This document shows positions 11,491 to 24,965 of a stretch of 64,000 bases of DNA, in pieces. Made by a program: the position numbers and the translations under genes. The DNA comes from Pilimelia terevasa. GTDB lineage: Bacteria > Actinomycetota > Actinomycetes > Mycobacteriales > Micromonosporaceae. Location: contig NZ_BMQC01000012.1 of assembly GCF_014647915.1 (NCBI RefSeq), positions 1 through 64,000 of the forward strand, in the 5' to 3' direction. The notes beneath the pieces were generated by a model, which was given only the letters and a program-made list of their open reading frames with translations, did not search any database and was not told the origin of the DNA. The stretch's first letter is position 1; each line of letters starts with the position of its first letter.

Positions 11491-13110
11491 GTGACTCCGC
11501 CACCGGGCCGCGCGCCGGTCGCCCGCGGCCGGGTCGCGGCCGCGGCGGCGGGCATCGCCGTGCTGACCGTCCTCGCCCGGGTGGTGGGGTTCGGGCGCAC
11601 CGTCGTGTTCGGCAACACCGTCGGCGACGGGCCGCTCGGCGACCTCTACCAGGCGGTCAACGCGCTGCCCAATGTGGTCTTCGAGATCGCCGCCGGCGGC
11701 GTCCTGGCCAGCGTCGTGGTGCCGCTGCTGGCGGGGGCGGTGGAGCGCGGCGCGCGCGCCGAGGTGTCCGCGATCGCCTCGGCGCTGCTGGTGCGGGTCC
11801 TGGCGCTGCTGGTGGCGGTGGCGGTGGCGGTGGCCGCGGCGGCTGGGCCGCTGCTGTCGGTACTGGCGGTCCCGGAGGCCGACCGGGACGTCGGCGTGCG
11901 GATGCTGTGGCTGTTCGCGCCGCAGATCCCCCTGTACGGGGTCGGGGTCGTGCTCGCCGGGGTGCTGCAGGCGCACCGGCGCTTCGCCTGGCCGGTGCTC
12001 GCGCCGCTGCTGTCCAGCGTGACGGTCACGGCCGCGTACCTGGCGTTCGCGGGCATGGTCGGGGTGCACCCGCCCGGTACCCGCGTCGGGCGGGCCGGCG
12101 AGCTGGTCCTCGCCGGGGGTACCACCGCCGGGGTCGTCGTGCTCAGCCTCTGCCTGGTGGTGCCGGTGCGGCGGCTGCGGCTGGACTGGCGGCCGCGGTA
12201 CCGGCTGGCCCCCGCGGTCCGGCGGGCGGCCGGGGGGCTGGCGGCCGCCGGGCTGGTCGCGGTCGCCGGCCAGCAGGTCGCCCTGGTCGTGACCCTGAAC
12301 CGGGCCCGCGCCGGGGCGCCCGCCGGCACGGTCACGCACATCACCTTCGCCCAGACGGTGTACCTGCTGCCGTGGGCGGTCCTCGCGGTGCCGCTGGCGA
12401 CGGCGGCGTACCCGGCGCTGGCCGCCGCCTGGTCGCACGGGGACGCGGCGCGGTACGCCGGCACCCTCGCCGCCACCGGCCGCGCGGTGCTGCTGGCCAG
12501 CGGCCTCGGCGCGGCCCTGCTCGCGGCCGGCGCGCAGCCGGCGGCGGCCCTGCTCGCCCAGGGGTCCCCCGCGATGGCGGCGGCGGTGGCCGGCCTGGCC
12601 CCCGGCGTGCTCGGCTTCGGCGCCTTCGCCCTGTACTCCCGGGCGCTCTACGCCCGCGGCGCGGCCCTGCGCGCGGCTCTCGTCACCGCCGTCGGCTGGC
12701 TGGCGGTCGTGGTCGCCAGCCTGGCGCTGGCCGCGGCCCTTCCCGCTGCCGACCGGGCCCTGGCGTTGGCGCTGGGCCAGTCGGCGGGCATGCTGGTGCT
12801 GGCCGCGCTGCTCGTCGGCGCGGTCGCCCGGCTCGCCGGCCCGGCCGCCGTGGCGGGGCTGGCCCGCACGGCGCCGGCCGCGATCCTGGCCGGCGGCGCC
12901 GCGGCGGCGGTCGGCTGGGGGGCGGTGCGGCTGCTCGCCGCCCCCACCGCCGGGTGGCCGCCGCCGGCCGCCGGCGCCCTGCGCGGCGCGGCCGCCGCGG
13001 CGGCTGTCATCGTGGTGTACGCCGCGGCGGCGTACCTGCTCGACCGGGCGACCGTGCGCCCGCTGCTGGGCCGGCTCCGGGCGCGTGTGCCCGGCGCCGG
13101 CCGGCCGTGA
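11491..13110 (+). CDS. murJ: MurJ/MviN-family lipid II flippase-like protein
   Basis: A 539-residue polytopic membrane protein of the MOP superfamily with about 13-14 hydrophobic helices. The opening AGIAVLTVLARVVGFGRTVVFGNTVG is the conserved MurJ start (LTVLARVVGFGR). The family flips lipid II or related polyprenyl-linked precursors across the membrane. The GTG immediately after the preceding stop is chosen, because upstream in-frame residues are non-homologous. This member lacks the long cytoplasmic pseudokinase extension of mycobacterial MviN, so it may be a paralog handling another lipid-linked precursor. The main murJ is often elsewhere near trxA/sigM in actinobacteria. Confidence 0.88.
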   Translation: MTPPPGRAPVARGRVAAAAAGIAVLTVLARVVGFGRTVVFGNTVGDGPLGDLYQAVNALPNVVFEIAAGGVLASVVVPLLAGAVERGARAEVSAIASALLVRVLALLVAVAVAVAAAAGPLLSVLAVPEADRDVGVRMLWLFAPQIPLYGVGVVLAGVLQAHRRFAWPVLAPLLSSVTVTAAYLAFAGMVGVHPPGTRVGRAGELVLAGGTTAGVVVLSLCLVVPVRRLRLDWRPRYRLAPAVRRAAGGLAAAGLVAVAGQQVALVVTLNRARAGAPAGTVTHITFAQTVYLLPWAVLAVPLATAAYPALAAAWSHGDAARYAGTLAATGRAVLLASGLGAALLAAGAQPAAALLAQGSPAMAAAVAGLAPGVLGFGAFALYSRALYARGAALRAALVTAVGWLAVVVASLALAAALPAADRALALALGQSAGMLVLAALLVGAVARLAGPAAVAGLARTAPAAILAGGAAAAVGWGAVRLLAAPTAGWPPPAAGALRGAAAAAAVIVVYAAAAYLLDRATVRPLLGRLRARVPGAGRP

Positions 13111-13157
13111 CGGGGCGGATCTAGGGGGCGGGACCATCCCGCCGGAGGGAGTACAGC

Positions 13158-14254
13158 GTGGAGACCGGCTGGCGCGGCCGGGTGCTGCTGCTGCTCGGAT
13201 CGAGCACCGGCGGCATCGGCCAGCACGTGGCGGCCCTGGCCCGCGGCCTGGCCGCGGCGGGCGCGCGGGTGACCGTGTGCGCCCCGGCCGCCACCGCCGC
13301 GCGGCTGGACCTCGGCGGCGCGGCGGTCGTGCCGGTGGAGATCCCGGCCAGCCCGCGGCCGGCCGACCTGCGCGCGGTGGGCGCCCTGCGCGCCGCCGTC
13401 CGCGCCGCCCGGCCGCAGGTGCTGCACGCGCACGGCCTGCGCGCGGGCTTCGTGGCCGCCGCGGCCCGCACCGGCGTCCCGCTGGTCGTCACCTGGCACA
13501 ACGCCGCCCTGTCCCGCGGCCCGCGGGCGCTGGCCCACGCCGCGATGGAGCGGGCCGTGGCCCGGTCCGCCGCGGTGACCCTCGGCGCGTCCGCCGACCT
13601 GGTCGCCCGCGCCCGCGCCTGCGGGGCCCGCGACGCCCGCCCCGGCCCGGTCGCCGCGCCCCCGCTGCCGCCCCCCGGCCGGCCGGCGGCCGCGGTCCGC
13701 GCCGCCTGCGGGGTGCCGGCCGACGCGCCGCTGCTGCTGTCGGTCGGGCGGCTGCACCCGCAGAAGCGGTACGACGTCCTCGTCGCCGCCGCCGCCCGCT
13801 GGCGGGACCTGCGGCCGGCGCCCGCGGTCCTGGTCGCCGGTGACGGCCCCAGCCTCGCCGACCTCACCGCCCGGATCGGCGCCGCCCAGGCGCCGGTCCA
13901 CCTGCTCGGCCACCGCGGCGACGTCGCCGACCTGCTCGGAGCTGCGGACCTCGCCGTGGTGACCAGCGCCTGGGAGGCGCGGCAACTGTTCGCGCAGGAG
14001 GCGCTGCGGGTCGGGCTGCCGCTGGTCGCCACGGACGTCGGCGGCATCCCCGAACTCGTGGGCGACGCCGCGGTCCTGGTACCGCCCGGCGACGTCGACG
14101 CGCTCGACACCGCCGTCCGCGACCTGCTCGCCGACCCCGCGCGCCGCGCGGCGCTCGCCGCCGCCGGCCGCGCCCGCGCCGCGACCTGGCCCACCCAGGC
14201 GCAGATGCTCGCCCAGGTCGTCGGGGTCTACGCCGCGCTGGCCGCGGGGCGCCC

Positions 14255-14258
<4 letters not shown>
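13158..14258 (+). CDS. GT4-family glycosyltransferase (GT-B fold)
   Basis: A 366-residue predicted cytoplasmic GT-B transferase. The N-terminal glycine-rich loop is SSTGGIGQHVAALARGLAAAGARV. The C-terminal nucleotide-sugar-binding half begins at LLLSVGRLHPQKRYDVLVAAAA, and the EX7E-type region is AWEARQLFAQEALRVGLPLVATDVGGIPE. The donor and acceptor cannot be read from sequence. Its position after the MraY-like protein and MurJ and before a polytopic phosphatase-like protein suggests assembly of an envelope glycolipid or glycopolymer. The stop overlaps the next GTG by 4 bp. Confidence 0.88.
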
Positions 14259-18862
<4,604 letters not shown>

Positions 18863-18907
18863 ACTCGCCCTGCCCGGCCTGACCTCGCCCCGGCCCGGCC
18901 GCTCCGT

Positions 18908-18913
18908 TAGCGT
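18908..18913 (+). promoter_or_regulatory. -10 element for the S37 peptidase gene
   Basis: TAGCGT ends 7 nt before the ATG. No Shine-Dalgarno is visible, so a leaderless start is likely. This also favours the ATG over the GTG 9 nt upstream, which overlaps the hexamer. Confidence 0.5.
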
Positions 18914-18920
18914 GTGTCGA

Positions 18921-20327
18921 ATGAGAACTGTCGATGTACGGCGCCTCGCCGCCGCCGTCCTGTGCGCGGGGCTGCTGGGCCCGGCCGCCCCCGCCGCGGC
19001 CGCGCCGGCCGGCGCGCAGGACATCCTGACCCAACTCGCCGACATCCCGGGGATGACCGTCACCGAGGGGGTGGGCGAGGCCGGCTACCGCTCCTTCCAA
19101 CTCGTCTACCGCCAGCCGGTCGACCACGGCGACCCGAGCCGCGGCACCTTCGGCCAGCGCGCCACCCTGCTGCACCGCGACGTCGCCCGGCCGATGGTGC
19201 TGCACACCACCGGCTACTGGCTGGGCGGCTCCAAGCGCTCCGAACCCGCGCAGTTGATCGAGGGCAACCAGCTCTCGACCGAGCAGCGCTTCTTCCGCGA
19301 CTCGACGCCGGCTCCGGCGGACTGGTCCGCGCTGACCATCGCCCAGGCCGCCGCCGACCACCACCGGTTCGTCACCGCCCTGCGGCCGCTCTACCAGGCC
19401 AAATGGCTGTCGACGGGAGCGAGCAAGGGCGGCATGACCTCGGTCTACCACCGCCGCTTCTACCCCGGTGACGTGGACGCGACCGTCGCCTACGTGGCGC
19501 CCAACGACGTCGACAACGACGAGGACTCCGCCTACACCCGCTTCTTCGCCACCGTCGGCGACACCGACTGCCGGGCGCGGATCTCCGCCCTGCAGCGGGA
19601 GGTGCTCGGCAGCCGCCGGGCCGCCCTGACCGCGCGCGTGGCCGCCGCGGCCGCCGCCGCGGGCCAGACCTTCGACCGGACCGTGGGCACCGCCGACGGC
19701 TCCCTGGAGGTGGCGACGGTCGACGCGCTGTACGCCTTCTGGCAGTACGAGCCCGCCGCCACCTGCGACAAGGTACCGCCGGCCACCGCCACGGACGACG
19801 AGATCTACGGCTGGATCGACAAGGTGGCCGGCTTCGCCGGCTACACCGACCAGGGCAGCGCCCAGTTCGTCCCGTACTACTACCAGGCGAGCGCCCAGCT
19901 CGGGTACCCGACCTTCGACCTGCCGGCGCTCGCCGGCCTGCTGCGCCACCCCGAGCTCGCCCACCCGCGCGCGTTCGTCCCGCGGTCGATCCCGCTGCCG
20001 GCGTTCGACACGGCCGCGATGCGCGACGTCGACTCCTGGGTGCGGGACCAGGGTGAGCGGATGATGTTCGTCAATGGCCAGTTCGACCCGTGGAGTGCGG
20101 AGCCGTTCCGCGTCGGCGCGGGCCGCGACTCCTTCGTCTACGAGGTCCGGGGCGGCAACCACGGCGCCACCGTCGGCGCCCTCAGCCCGGCCGACCGCGC
20201 CGCCGCCCAGGCCACGCTGCGCCGGTGGGCCGGCGTGGGCAAGGTCGCCGTCCGGCGCATCCCGGGACTGGACGGCTGGACGCCGCTGACGGACCAGCCG
20301 CGCCGCGCGCGCGCCGGTCTCGGGTGA
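18921..20327 (+). CDS. Secreted PS-10 peptidase, family S37 (tripeptidyl aminopeptidase type)
   Basis: A 468-residue secreted serine peptidase. The signal peptide is RRLAAAVLCAGLLGPAAPAAAAPA. The mature enzyme shows the S37 landmarks FQLVYRQPVDHGDP, the nucleophile motif STGASKGGM (Ser about 168), and the following HRRFYPGDVDATVAYVAPND. The His candidate is in RGGNHGA near the C-terminus, and FVNGQFDPWS would supply the Asp. The family releases N-terminal tripeptides in Streptomyces. In M. tuberculosis xerD occupies this position, so this is a lineage-specific insertion or replacement. A strong hairpin follows the stop, so it is a monocistronic unit. Confidence 0.9.
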   Translation: MRTVDVRRLAAAVLCAGLLGPAAPAAAAPAGAQDILTQLADIPGMTVTEGVGEAGYRSFQLVYRQPVDHGDPSRGTFGQRATLLHRDVARPMVLHTTGYWLGGSKRSEPAQLIEGNQLSTEQRFFRDSTPAPADWSALTIAQAAADHHRFVTALRPLYQAKWLSTGASKGGMTSVYHRRFYPGDVDATVAYVAPNDVDNDEDSAYTRFFATVGDTDCRARISALQREVLGSRRAALTARVAAAAAAAGQTFDRTVGTADGSLEVATVDALYAFWQYEPAATCDKVPPATATDDEIYGWIDKVAGFAGYTDQGSAQFVPYYYQASAQLGYPTFDLPALAGLLRHPELAHPRAFVPRSIPLPAFDTAAMRDVDSWVRDQGERMMFVNGQFDPWSAEPFRVGAGRDSFVYEVRGGNHGATVGALSPADRAAAQATLRRWAGVGKVAVRRIPGLDGWTPLTDQPRRARAGLG

Positions 20328-20350
20328 GACAGACCACCAGTTGAAGATCA

Positions 20351-20387
20351 GGTGCGCCGCCGGCCGTAGACTTCCCGGCGGCGCACC
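20351..20387 (+). terminator. GC-rich terminator hairpin after the S37 peptidase gene
   Basis: A perfect 13-bp stem, GGTGCGCCGCCGG with CCGGCGGCGCACC, has an 11-nt loop and no U-tract. Such U-less hairpins are common terminators in high-GC actinobacteria. Confidence 0.75.
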
Positions 20388-20449
20388 GACAATCCGGTGA
20401 CAACTCGGTCATCGGCCGCGAGACCGCGCGGCGAGATAAGGGGCAAATC

Positions 20450-21568
20450 ATGGTCAAGGTCGGGGTTCCCCGCGAGGTGAAGAACCACGAGTACCGCGTG
20501 GCGATCACTCCCGCGGGCGTCCAGGAGTTCGTCCGCAGCGGCCACCAGGTGGTCATCGAGACCGGCGCGGGCCTCGGCTCCTCGATCACCGACGACGAGT
20601 TCGTCGCCGCGGGCGCGACGATCCTGCCCTCGGCGGACGCCGTCTGGGGCGAGGCCGAGCTGGTACTGAAGGTCAAGGAGCCGATCGCCGAGGAGTACGA
20701 CCGGATGCGCCCCGGTCAGACCCTGTTCACCTACCTGCACCTGGCCGCCTCCAAGGCCTGCACCGACGCGCTCATCGACCGCAGGGTCACGGCGATCGCG
20801 TACGAGACCGTCGAGCTGCCCGACCGCTCGCTGCCGCTGCTGGCGCCGATGTCCGAGGTCGCCGGCCGGCTCGCCCCGCAGGTGGGCGCGTACCACCTGA
20901 TGCGCTCGGGCGGCGGCCGCGGCGTGCTCATCGGCGGCGTCTCCGGCGTGTACGCGGCCAAGGTCGTCGTCATCGGCGCGGGCGTCTCCGGCATGAACGC
21001 CGCCGCCATCGCCCTCGGGATGCAGGCCGAGGTGCTGCTGCTGGACAACAACGTCAACAAGCTGCGCCAGGCCGACGCGATCTACCAGGGCCACATGCAG
21101 ACCGTGATGTCGAACTCCTACGAGATCGAGCACGCCGTCACCGACGCCGACATGGTCATCGGCGCGGTGCTGGTCCCCGGGGCCAAGGCCCCCACCCTGA
21201 TCTCGAATAGCCTGGTGGCGAAGATGAAGCCGGGCGCCGTGCTCGTCGACATCGCCATCGACCAGGGCGGCTGCTTCGAGGACTCGCGTCCGACCACCCA
21301 CGCCGACCCGACGTACCGGGTGCACGACACCGTCTTCTACTGCGTCGCGAACATGCCGGGCGCGGTACCGCACACGAGCACCTTCGCGCTGACCAACGTG
21401 ACGGTGCCGTACGCGCTGGCGCTGGCCAACCACGGCTGGCGGGAGGCCCTGCGCCGGGACCCGGCGCTGGCGCTGGGTCTGAACACCCACGACGGTCACG
21501 TCACCTATGGTCCCGTGGCGGACGCGCACGGTATGCCGGCGGTGGCGCTGGCGGACGTGCTGGCCTGA
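20450..21568 (+). CDS. ald: Alanine dehydrogenase
   Basis: A 372-residue NAD-dependent enzyme interconverting L-alanine and pyruvate plus ammonia. The opening [23 protein letters not shown] is diagnostic. The catalytic His is in FTYLHLAAS (about residue 96), the Rossmann loop is [14 protein letters not shown], and [13 protein letters not shown] contains the catalytic Asp. The start ATG has AAGGGG 7 nt upstream. The 62-nt leader after the preceding terminator hairpin has no clear -35/-10; Lrp/AsnC-type AldR control is known in mycobacteria but no site can be asserted. Terminated by a strong hairpin. Confidence 0.97.
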   Translation: MVKVGVPREVKNHEYRVAITPAGVQEFVRSGHQVVIETGAGLGSSITDDEFVAAGATILPSADAVWGEAELVLKVKEPIAEEYDRMRPGQTLFTYLHLAASKACTDALIDRRVTAIAYETVELPDRSLPLLAPMSEVAGRLAPQVGAYHLMRSGGGRGVLIGGVSGVYAAKVVVIGAGVSGMNAAAIALGMQAEVLLLDNNVNKLRQADAIYQGHMQTVMSNSYEIEHAVTDADMVIGAVLVPGAKAPTLISNSLVAKMKPGAVLVDIAIDQGGCFEDSRPTTHADPTYRVHDTVFYCVANMPGAVPHTSTFALTNVTVPYALALANHGWREALRRDPALALGLNTHDGHVTYGPVADAHGMPAVALADVLA

Positions 21569-21588
21569 CGCGGTCGCCGCAGCGACGA

Positions 21589-21630
21589 ACGGCACAGGGA
21601 TCAGGCGGGGCCGCCCGGTCCCTGTGCCGT
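21589..21630 (+). terminator. Terminator hairpin after ald
   Basis: A perfect 12-bp stem, ACGGCACAGGGA with TCCCTGTGCCGT, has an 18-nt loop that is itself GC-rich. It separates ald from parA. Confidence 0.78.
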
Positions 21631-21715
21631 AGGGTCGACACGCCGGCCGCAGCGGTACGGCGGAGCAGGCCGGTGGCGTACAGTCGCCGCATCGAGGTAA
21701 GCGTGTGAGGCGGGT

Positions 21716-22645
21716 ATGGCGGGCAACGGCGAGCAGGCAGAGGCGTGGACGACGGCGCTGCGCGCCGAGCAGTCCTCGCTGAATCTGAGCGCCGAGCTGG
21801 GCCCCGCCGACCCCACCGCGTACACGACCCGCCGGCCGATTCCCGAGCCGATGCCGACCGACCGCCACGGCCCGGCGCGGATCATCGCGATGGCCAACCA
21901 GAAGGGCGGCGTCGGCAAGACCACGACGACGATCAACCTGGGCGCGGCGCTGGCCGAGTACGGCCGCCGGGTCCTGCTCGTGGACTTCGACCCGCAGGGT
22001 GCTCTCTCCGTCGGCCTCGGCGTCAACCCGCACGACCTGGACCTGTCGGTCTACAACCTGCTGATGCAGGACGACGTCAGCGTCGAGGAAGTCATCATCA
22101 AGACCGACGTGGCGGGCCTGCACCTGCTGCCGGCCAACATCGACCTGTCGGCCGCCGAGATCCAGCTCGTCAACGAGGTCGCCCGGGAGATGGCGCTGGC
22201 CCGCGTGCTGCGCGCGGTCTTCAAGGACTACGACTTCATCCTGATCGACTGCCAGCCCTCGCTCGGCCTGCTGGCGATCAACGCGCTGACGGTGGCGCAC
22301 GGGGTCCTCGTGCCGCTGGAGTGCGAGTTCTTCAGCCTGCGCGGCGTCGCCCTGCTCCTGGACACGATCGACAAGGTCCGCGAGCGCCTCAACTTCAACC
22401 TGGAGTTGGAGGGGATCCTCGCCACGATGTACGACAGCCGCACGACGCACTGCCGGCAGGTGCTCCAGCGCGTCGTGGAGGCGTTCGGCGACAAGGTGTA
22501 CCAGACGGTGATCACCAAGACCGTCAAGTTCCCGGAGTCCACCGTGGCCGGCGCGCCGATCACCACTCTCGACCCGGCGTCCTCCGGCGCCCGCAACTAC
22601 CGCCAGCTCGCGCGCGAGGTGATCGCCGCGCACGCCGACGGGTAG
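21716..22645 (+). CDS. ParA-family ATPase (Rv1708-like, SMC-locus paralog)
   Basis: A 309-residue deviant-Walker ATPase with an N-terminal ~50-residue disordered extension. Deviant Walker A KGGVGKTT is at 63-70, the switch region is LLVDFDPQGALS, and FILIDCQPSLG is the Walker B equivalent. This paralog is the one immediately upstream of scpA-scpB in actinobacteria (Rv1708), distinct from the oriC ParA. A role in chromosome organisation with condensin loading is inferred from the conserved neighbourhood. Confidence 0.93.
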   Translation: MAGNGEQAEAWTTALRAEQSSLNLSAELGPADPTAYTTRRPIPEPMPTDRHGPARIIAMANQKGGVGKTTTTINLGAALAEYGRRVLLVDFDPQGALSVGLGVNPHDLDLSVYNLLMQDDVSVEEVIIKTDVAGLHLLPANIDLSAAEIQLVNEVAREMALARVLRAVFKDYDFILIDCQPSLGLLAINALTVAHGVLVPLECEFFSLRGVALLLDTIDKVRERLNFNLELEGILATMYDSRTTHCRQVLQRVVEAFGDKVYQTVITKTVKFPESTVAGAPITTLDPASSGARNYRQLAREVIAAHADG

Positions 22646-22652
22646 CCGGCCG

Positions 22653-23303
22653 GTGCTGTTCGCGCTGGGCGACCCCGCGTCGTTCGTGGGTCTGCTGCTC
22701 GGGTTCCTCGCCGCCCTGTTCGCGCGCGCCTGGGCGGTGCGGGCCGCGCGGTCGGCGCTGCGGCTGCCGCGCGCGCCGCGGCCGACCCTGCGCTCGGTGG
22801 TCGACCCGTTCGGCGCCGTCGCCGCGGCGGTGGCGGGCACGGGCTGGGGGCGGCACGCCGACCTGGACCTGCGGGCGACCCGCGGGCGGCGGGTCGCGGT
22901 GGTCGCGGCGGGCCTGTGCGCGCCCCTGCTGCTGGGGCTGCTGGTCCTGGTCGGCCTGCGACTGGCCTACGGCGGCGGCGCGGGGCCGGTCGGCGCGACG
23001 CTCCTGCACGGTTTCCGCACCGGGCTGGGGCCGGCGGCCGACGCCGGTGCCGGCCTCGCGGTCGCGCTGCTGTGCTTCTCGCTGCTCAACCTGCTGCCGC
23101 TGCCGCCGCTGGACGGGTTCTCGCTGCTGTGGGTGGCGATGCGCCGCCCCGGCGCGCACGCCGCCCGGATCCGGCACACGCTCGTTGAGCAGAACGTGGG
23201 GCCGCTGATCCTGATGATCCTGTCGTTCTTCCCGATCGGGGGGCCGTACCTGCTGCTGCCCGCGGAGCTGCTGGCGTCGCTGCTGCTGCTGGCGCTCTGG
23301 TGA
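22653..23303 (+). CDS. Site-2-protease-like membrane protein, metal motif lost
   Basis: A 216-residue protein with about four hydrophobic segments. The C-terminal NLLPLPPLDGF (about residues 146-156) is the second signature motif of M50/site-2 proteases (NxxPxPPLDG). RPTLRSVVDPFGAVAAAVAGTGWG matches the loop that normally follows the HExxH helix. At the expected HExxH position the sequence reads ALFARAWA, so both His ligands and the Glu are gone. It is therefore probably a pseudoprotease. It is encoded 7 nt after parA and overlaps the scpA start by 4 bp, hence co-expressed with the condensin accessory genes. Confidence 0.78.
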   Translation: MLFALGDPASFVGLLLGFLAALFARAWAVRAARSALRLPRAPRPTLRSVVDPFGAVAAAVAGTGWGRHADLDLRATRGRRVAVVAAGLCAPLLLGLLVLVGLRLAYGGGAGPVGATLLHGFRTGLGPAADAGAGLAVALLCFSLLNLLPLPPLDGFSLLWVAMRRPGAHAARIRHTLVEQNVGPLILMILSFFPIGGPYLLLPAELLASLLLLALW

Positions 23304-24166
23304 CCGCCCCCGCACCGCAGGCCGGCGCCGAGCCGGCCGGACCGGCCGAGACCGCCACCGGGTTCACCGTGCGGCTGACGAACTTCACCGGCCCCTTCGA
23401 CCTGCTCCTGCAGCTCATCAGCCGGCACAAGCTCGACGTCACCGAGGTGGCGCTGTCGACGGTCACCGACGAGTTCATCGCCTACATCCGGTCCGGCGGC
23501 GAGACGTGGGACCTGGACGAGGCCAGCGAGTTCCTCGTCATCGCCGCGACGCTGCTGGACCTGAAGGCGGCGCGGCTGCTGCCCTCGGCGGACGTGGAGA
23601 ACGAGGAGGACCTGGCGCTGCTGGAGGCGCGGGACCTGCTGTTCGCGCGGCTGCTCCAGTACAAGGCGTTCAAGGAGGCCGCGGCGCACATCGCCGTCCG
23701 CGAGGCCGAGGGCGCCCGGCGCTGGCCGCGGGCGGTGCCGCTGGAGCCGCGGTACGCCGCGGCGCTGCCCGAGCTGGTGCTGACCGTCGGCCCGCAGCGG
23801 CTGGCGGAGCTGGCGGTCCGGGCGATGACGCCGAAGGAGGCGCCGGTGGTGTCGTTGGCGCACGTCCACCAGGTGCGGGTGAGTGTCCGCGAGCACGCAG
23901 GGATCCTGCGCGACCGGCTGCGGCGGCAGCAGGTGGCGACGTTCCGGTCGCTGTGCGCGGACTGCCAGAACACGCTGGAGATCGTGGCCCGGTTCCTGGC
24001 CCTGCTGGAGCTGTACCGGGAGGGTTTGGTGAGTTTCGTGCAGGCCGAGGCGCTGGGGGATCTGACGGTCCGCTGGTCCGGCGGCGACGCCGCCGCCGAC
24101 ATCGAGGTGGACGAGTACGCCGGCAGCCCGCCGGTCCCGGCGGGGGAGAGGAGCCAGGGTGACTGA
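23300..24166 (+). CDS. scpA: Segregation and condensation protein A (kleisin)
   Basis: A 288-residue kleisin that bridges SMC heads together with ScpB. The conserved N-terminal kleisin opening is FTVRLTNFTGPFDLLLQLISRHKLDVTEVALSTVTDEFIAYI (residues 22-63). The C-terminal winged-helix segment is TFRSLCADCQNTLEIVARFLALLELYREGLVSFVQAE. An N-terminal 20-residue Ala/Pro stretch and a C-terminal tail flank the fold. The GTG start overlaps the previous stop, and the gene overlaps scpB by 8 bp. Confidence 0.96.
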   Translation: MTAPAPQAGAEPAGPAETATGFTVRLTNFTGPFDLLLQLISRHKLDVTEVALSTVTDEFIAYIRSGGETWDLDEASEFLVIAATLLDLKAARLLPSADVENEEDLALLEARDLLFARLLQYKAFKEAAAHIAVREAEGARRWPRAVPLEPRYAAALPELVLTVGPQRLAELAVRAMTPKEAPVVSLAHVHQVRVSVREHAGILRDRLRRQQVATFRSLCADCQNTLEIVARFLALLELYREGLVSFVQAEALGDLTVRWSGGDAAADIEVDEYAGSPPVPAGERSQGD

Positions 24167-24965
24167 GGACCGTTCCCTCGCCGAGCAGGTGGCCTCGTGG
24201 GTGCCGCCGTGGGAGCGCCCCGCCGACGCGCCGCCGGCCGTCGCGGCCGCGTCCGTCGAGGTCAGCGAGCCGCCGCCCGCGAACCCTCCACCTCTACCTG
24301 AGCCTCCACCTGAGGTCGAGGTCGAGACCCGGCCGACGGCGACCGGGACCGCGCAGGCGGCGCCCGCGGCGGCGTCGCCCGCGGCGGCGTCGCCCGGGCC
24401 GGCAGTACCGCCGCCGGCCCCGCTGGCGGACGACGTCCTGCGCGGCGCCCTGGAGTCGATCCTGCTCGTGGTGGACGAACCGGTCGCCGACGACACCCTG
24501 GCCGGGGTGCTGGGGGAGCCGCTGGAGCGGATCGCCTTCGCGCTGGCCGAGCTGTCGGCGGAGTACACCGCGGCGGGGCGGGGGATCGACGTCCGCCGGG
24601 TCGCGGGCGGGTGGCGGCTGTACACGCGGCCCGAGTACGCCGACTACGTGCAGCGCTTCGTCCTGGACGGGCAGCAGGCCCGGCTCAGCCAGGCCGCCCT
24701 GGAAACACTCGCCGTGGTTGCGTACAAGCAGCCAGTGACCAGGTCGCGCATCTCGGCCATCCGCGGTGTCAACTGCGACGGCGTTACCCGTACCCTGGTC
24801 ACCCGCGGCCTCATCGCCGAGTGTGGGACCGAGTCCGATTCCGGCGCCTACCTCTACCGGACGACGCCGCTCTTCCTGGAGAAGCTGGGGCTGGAGTCGG
24901 TGGAGCAGTTGCCGGCGCTGGCCCCGTTCCTGCCCGACGATGTCGAGGAGATCGTGGATGTCTGA
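24159..24965 (+). CDS. scpB: Segregation and condensation protein B
   Basis: A 268-residue protein with tandem winged helices from about residue 88 to the end (LRGALESILLVVDEPVADDTLA, then VAYKQPVTRSRISAIRGVNCDGVTRTLVTRGLI). It dimerises and binds ScpA. Residues 1-85 are an unusual Pro/Ala/Glu-rich disordered extension (for example PPPANPPPLPEPPPE). Start and stop overlap scpA and rluB by 8 bp each. Confidence 0.96.
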   Translation: MTEDRSLAEQVASWVPPWERPADAPPAVAAASVEVSEPPPANPPPLPEPPPEVEVETRPTATGTAQAAPAAASPAAASPGPAVPPPAPLADDVLRGALESILLVVDEPVADDTLAGVLGEPLERIAFALAELSAEYTAAGRGIDVRRVAGGWRLYTRPEYADYVQRFVLDGQQARLSQAALETLAVVAYKQPVTRSRISAIRGVNCDGVTRTLVTRGLIAECGTESDSGAYLYRTTPLFLEKLGLESVEQLPALAPFLPDDVEEIVDV

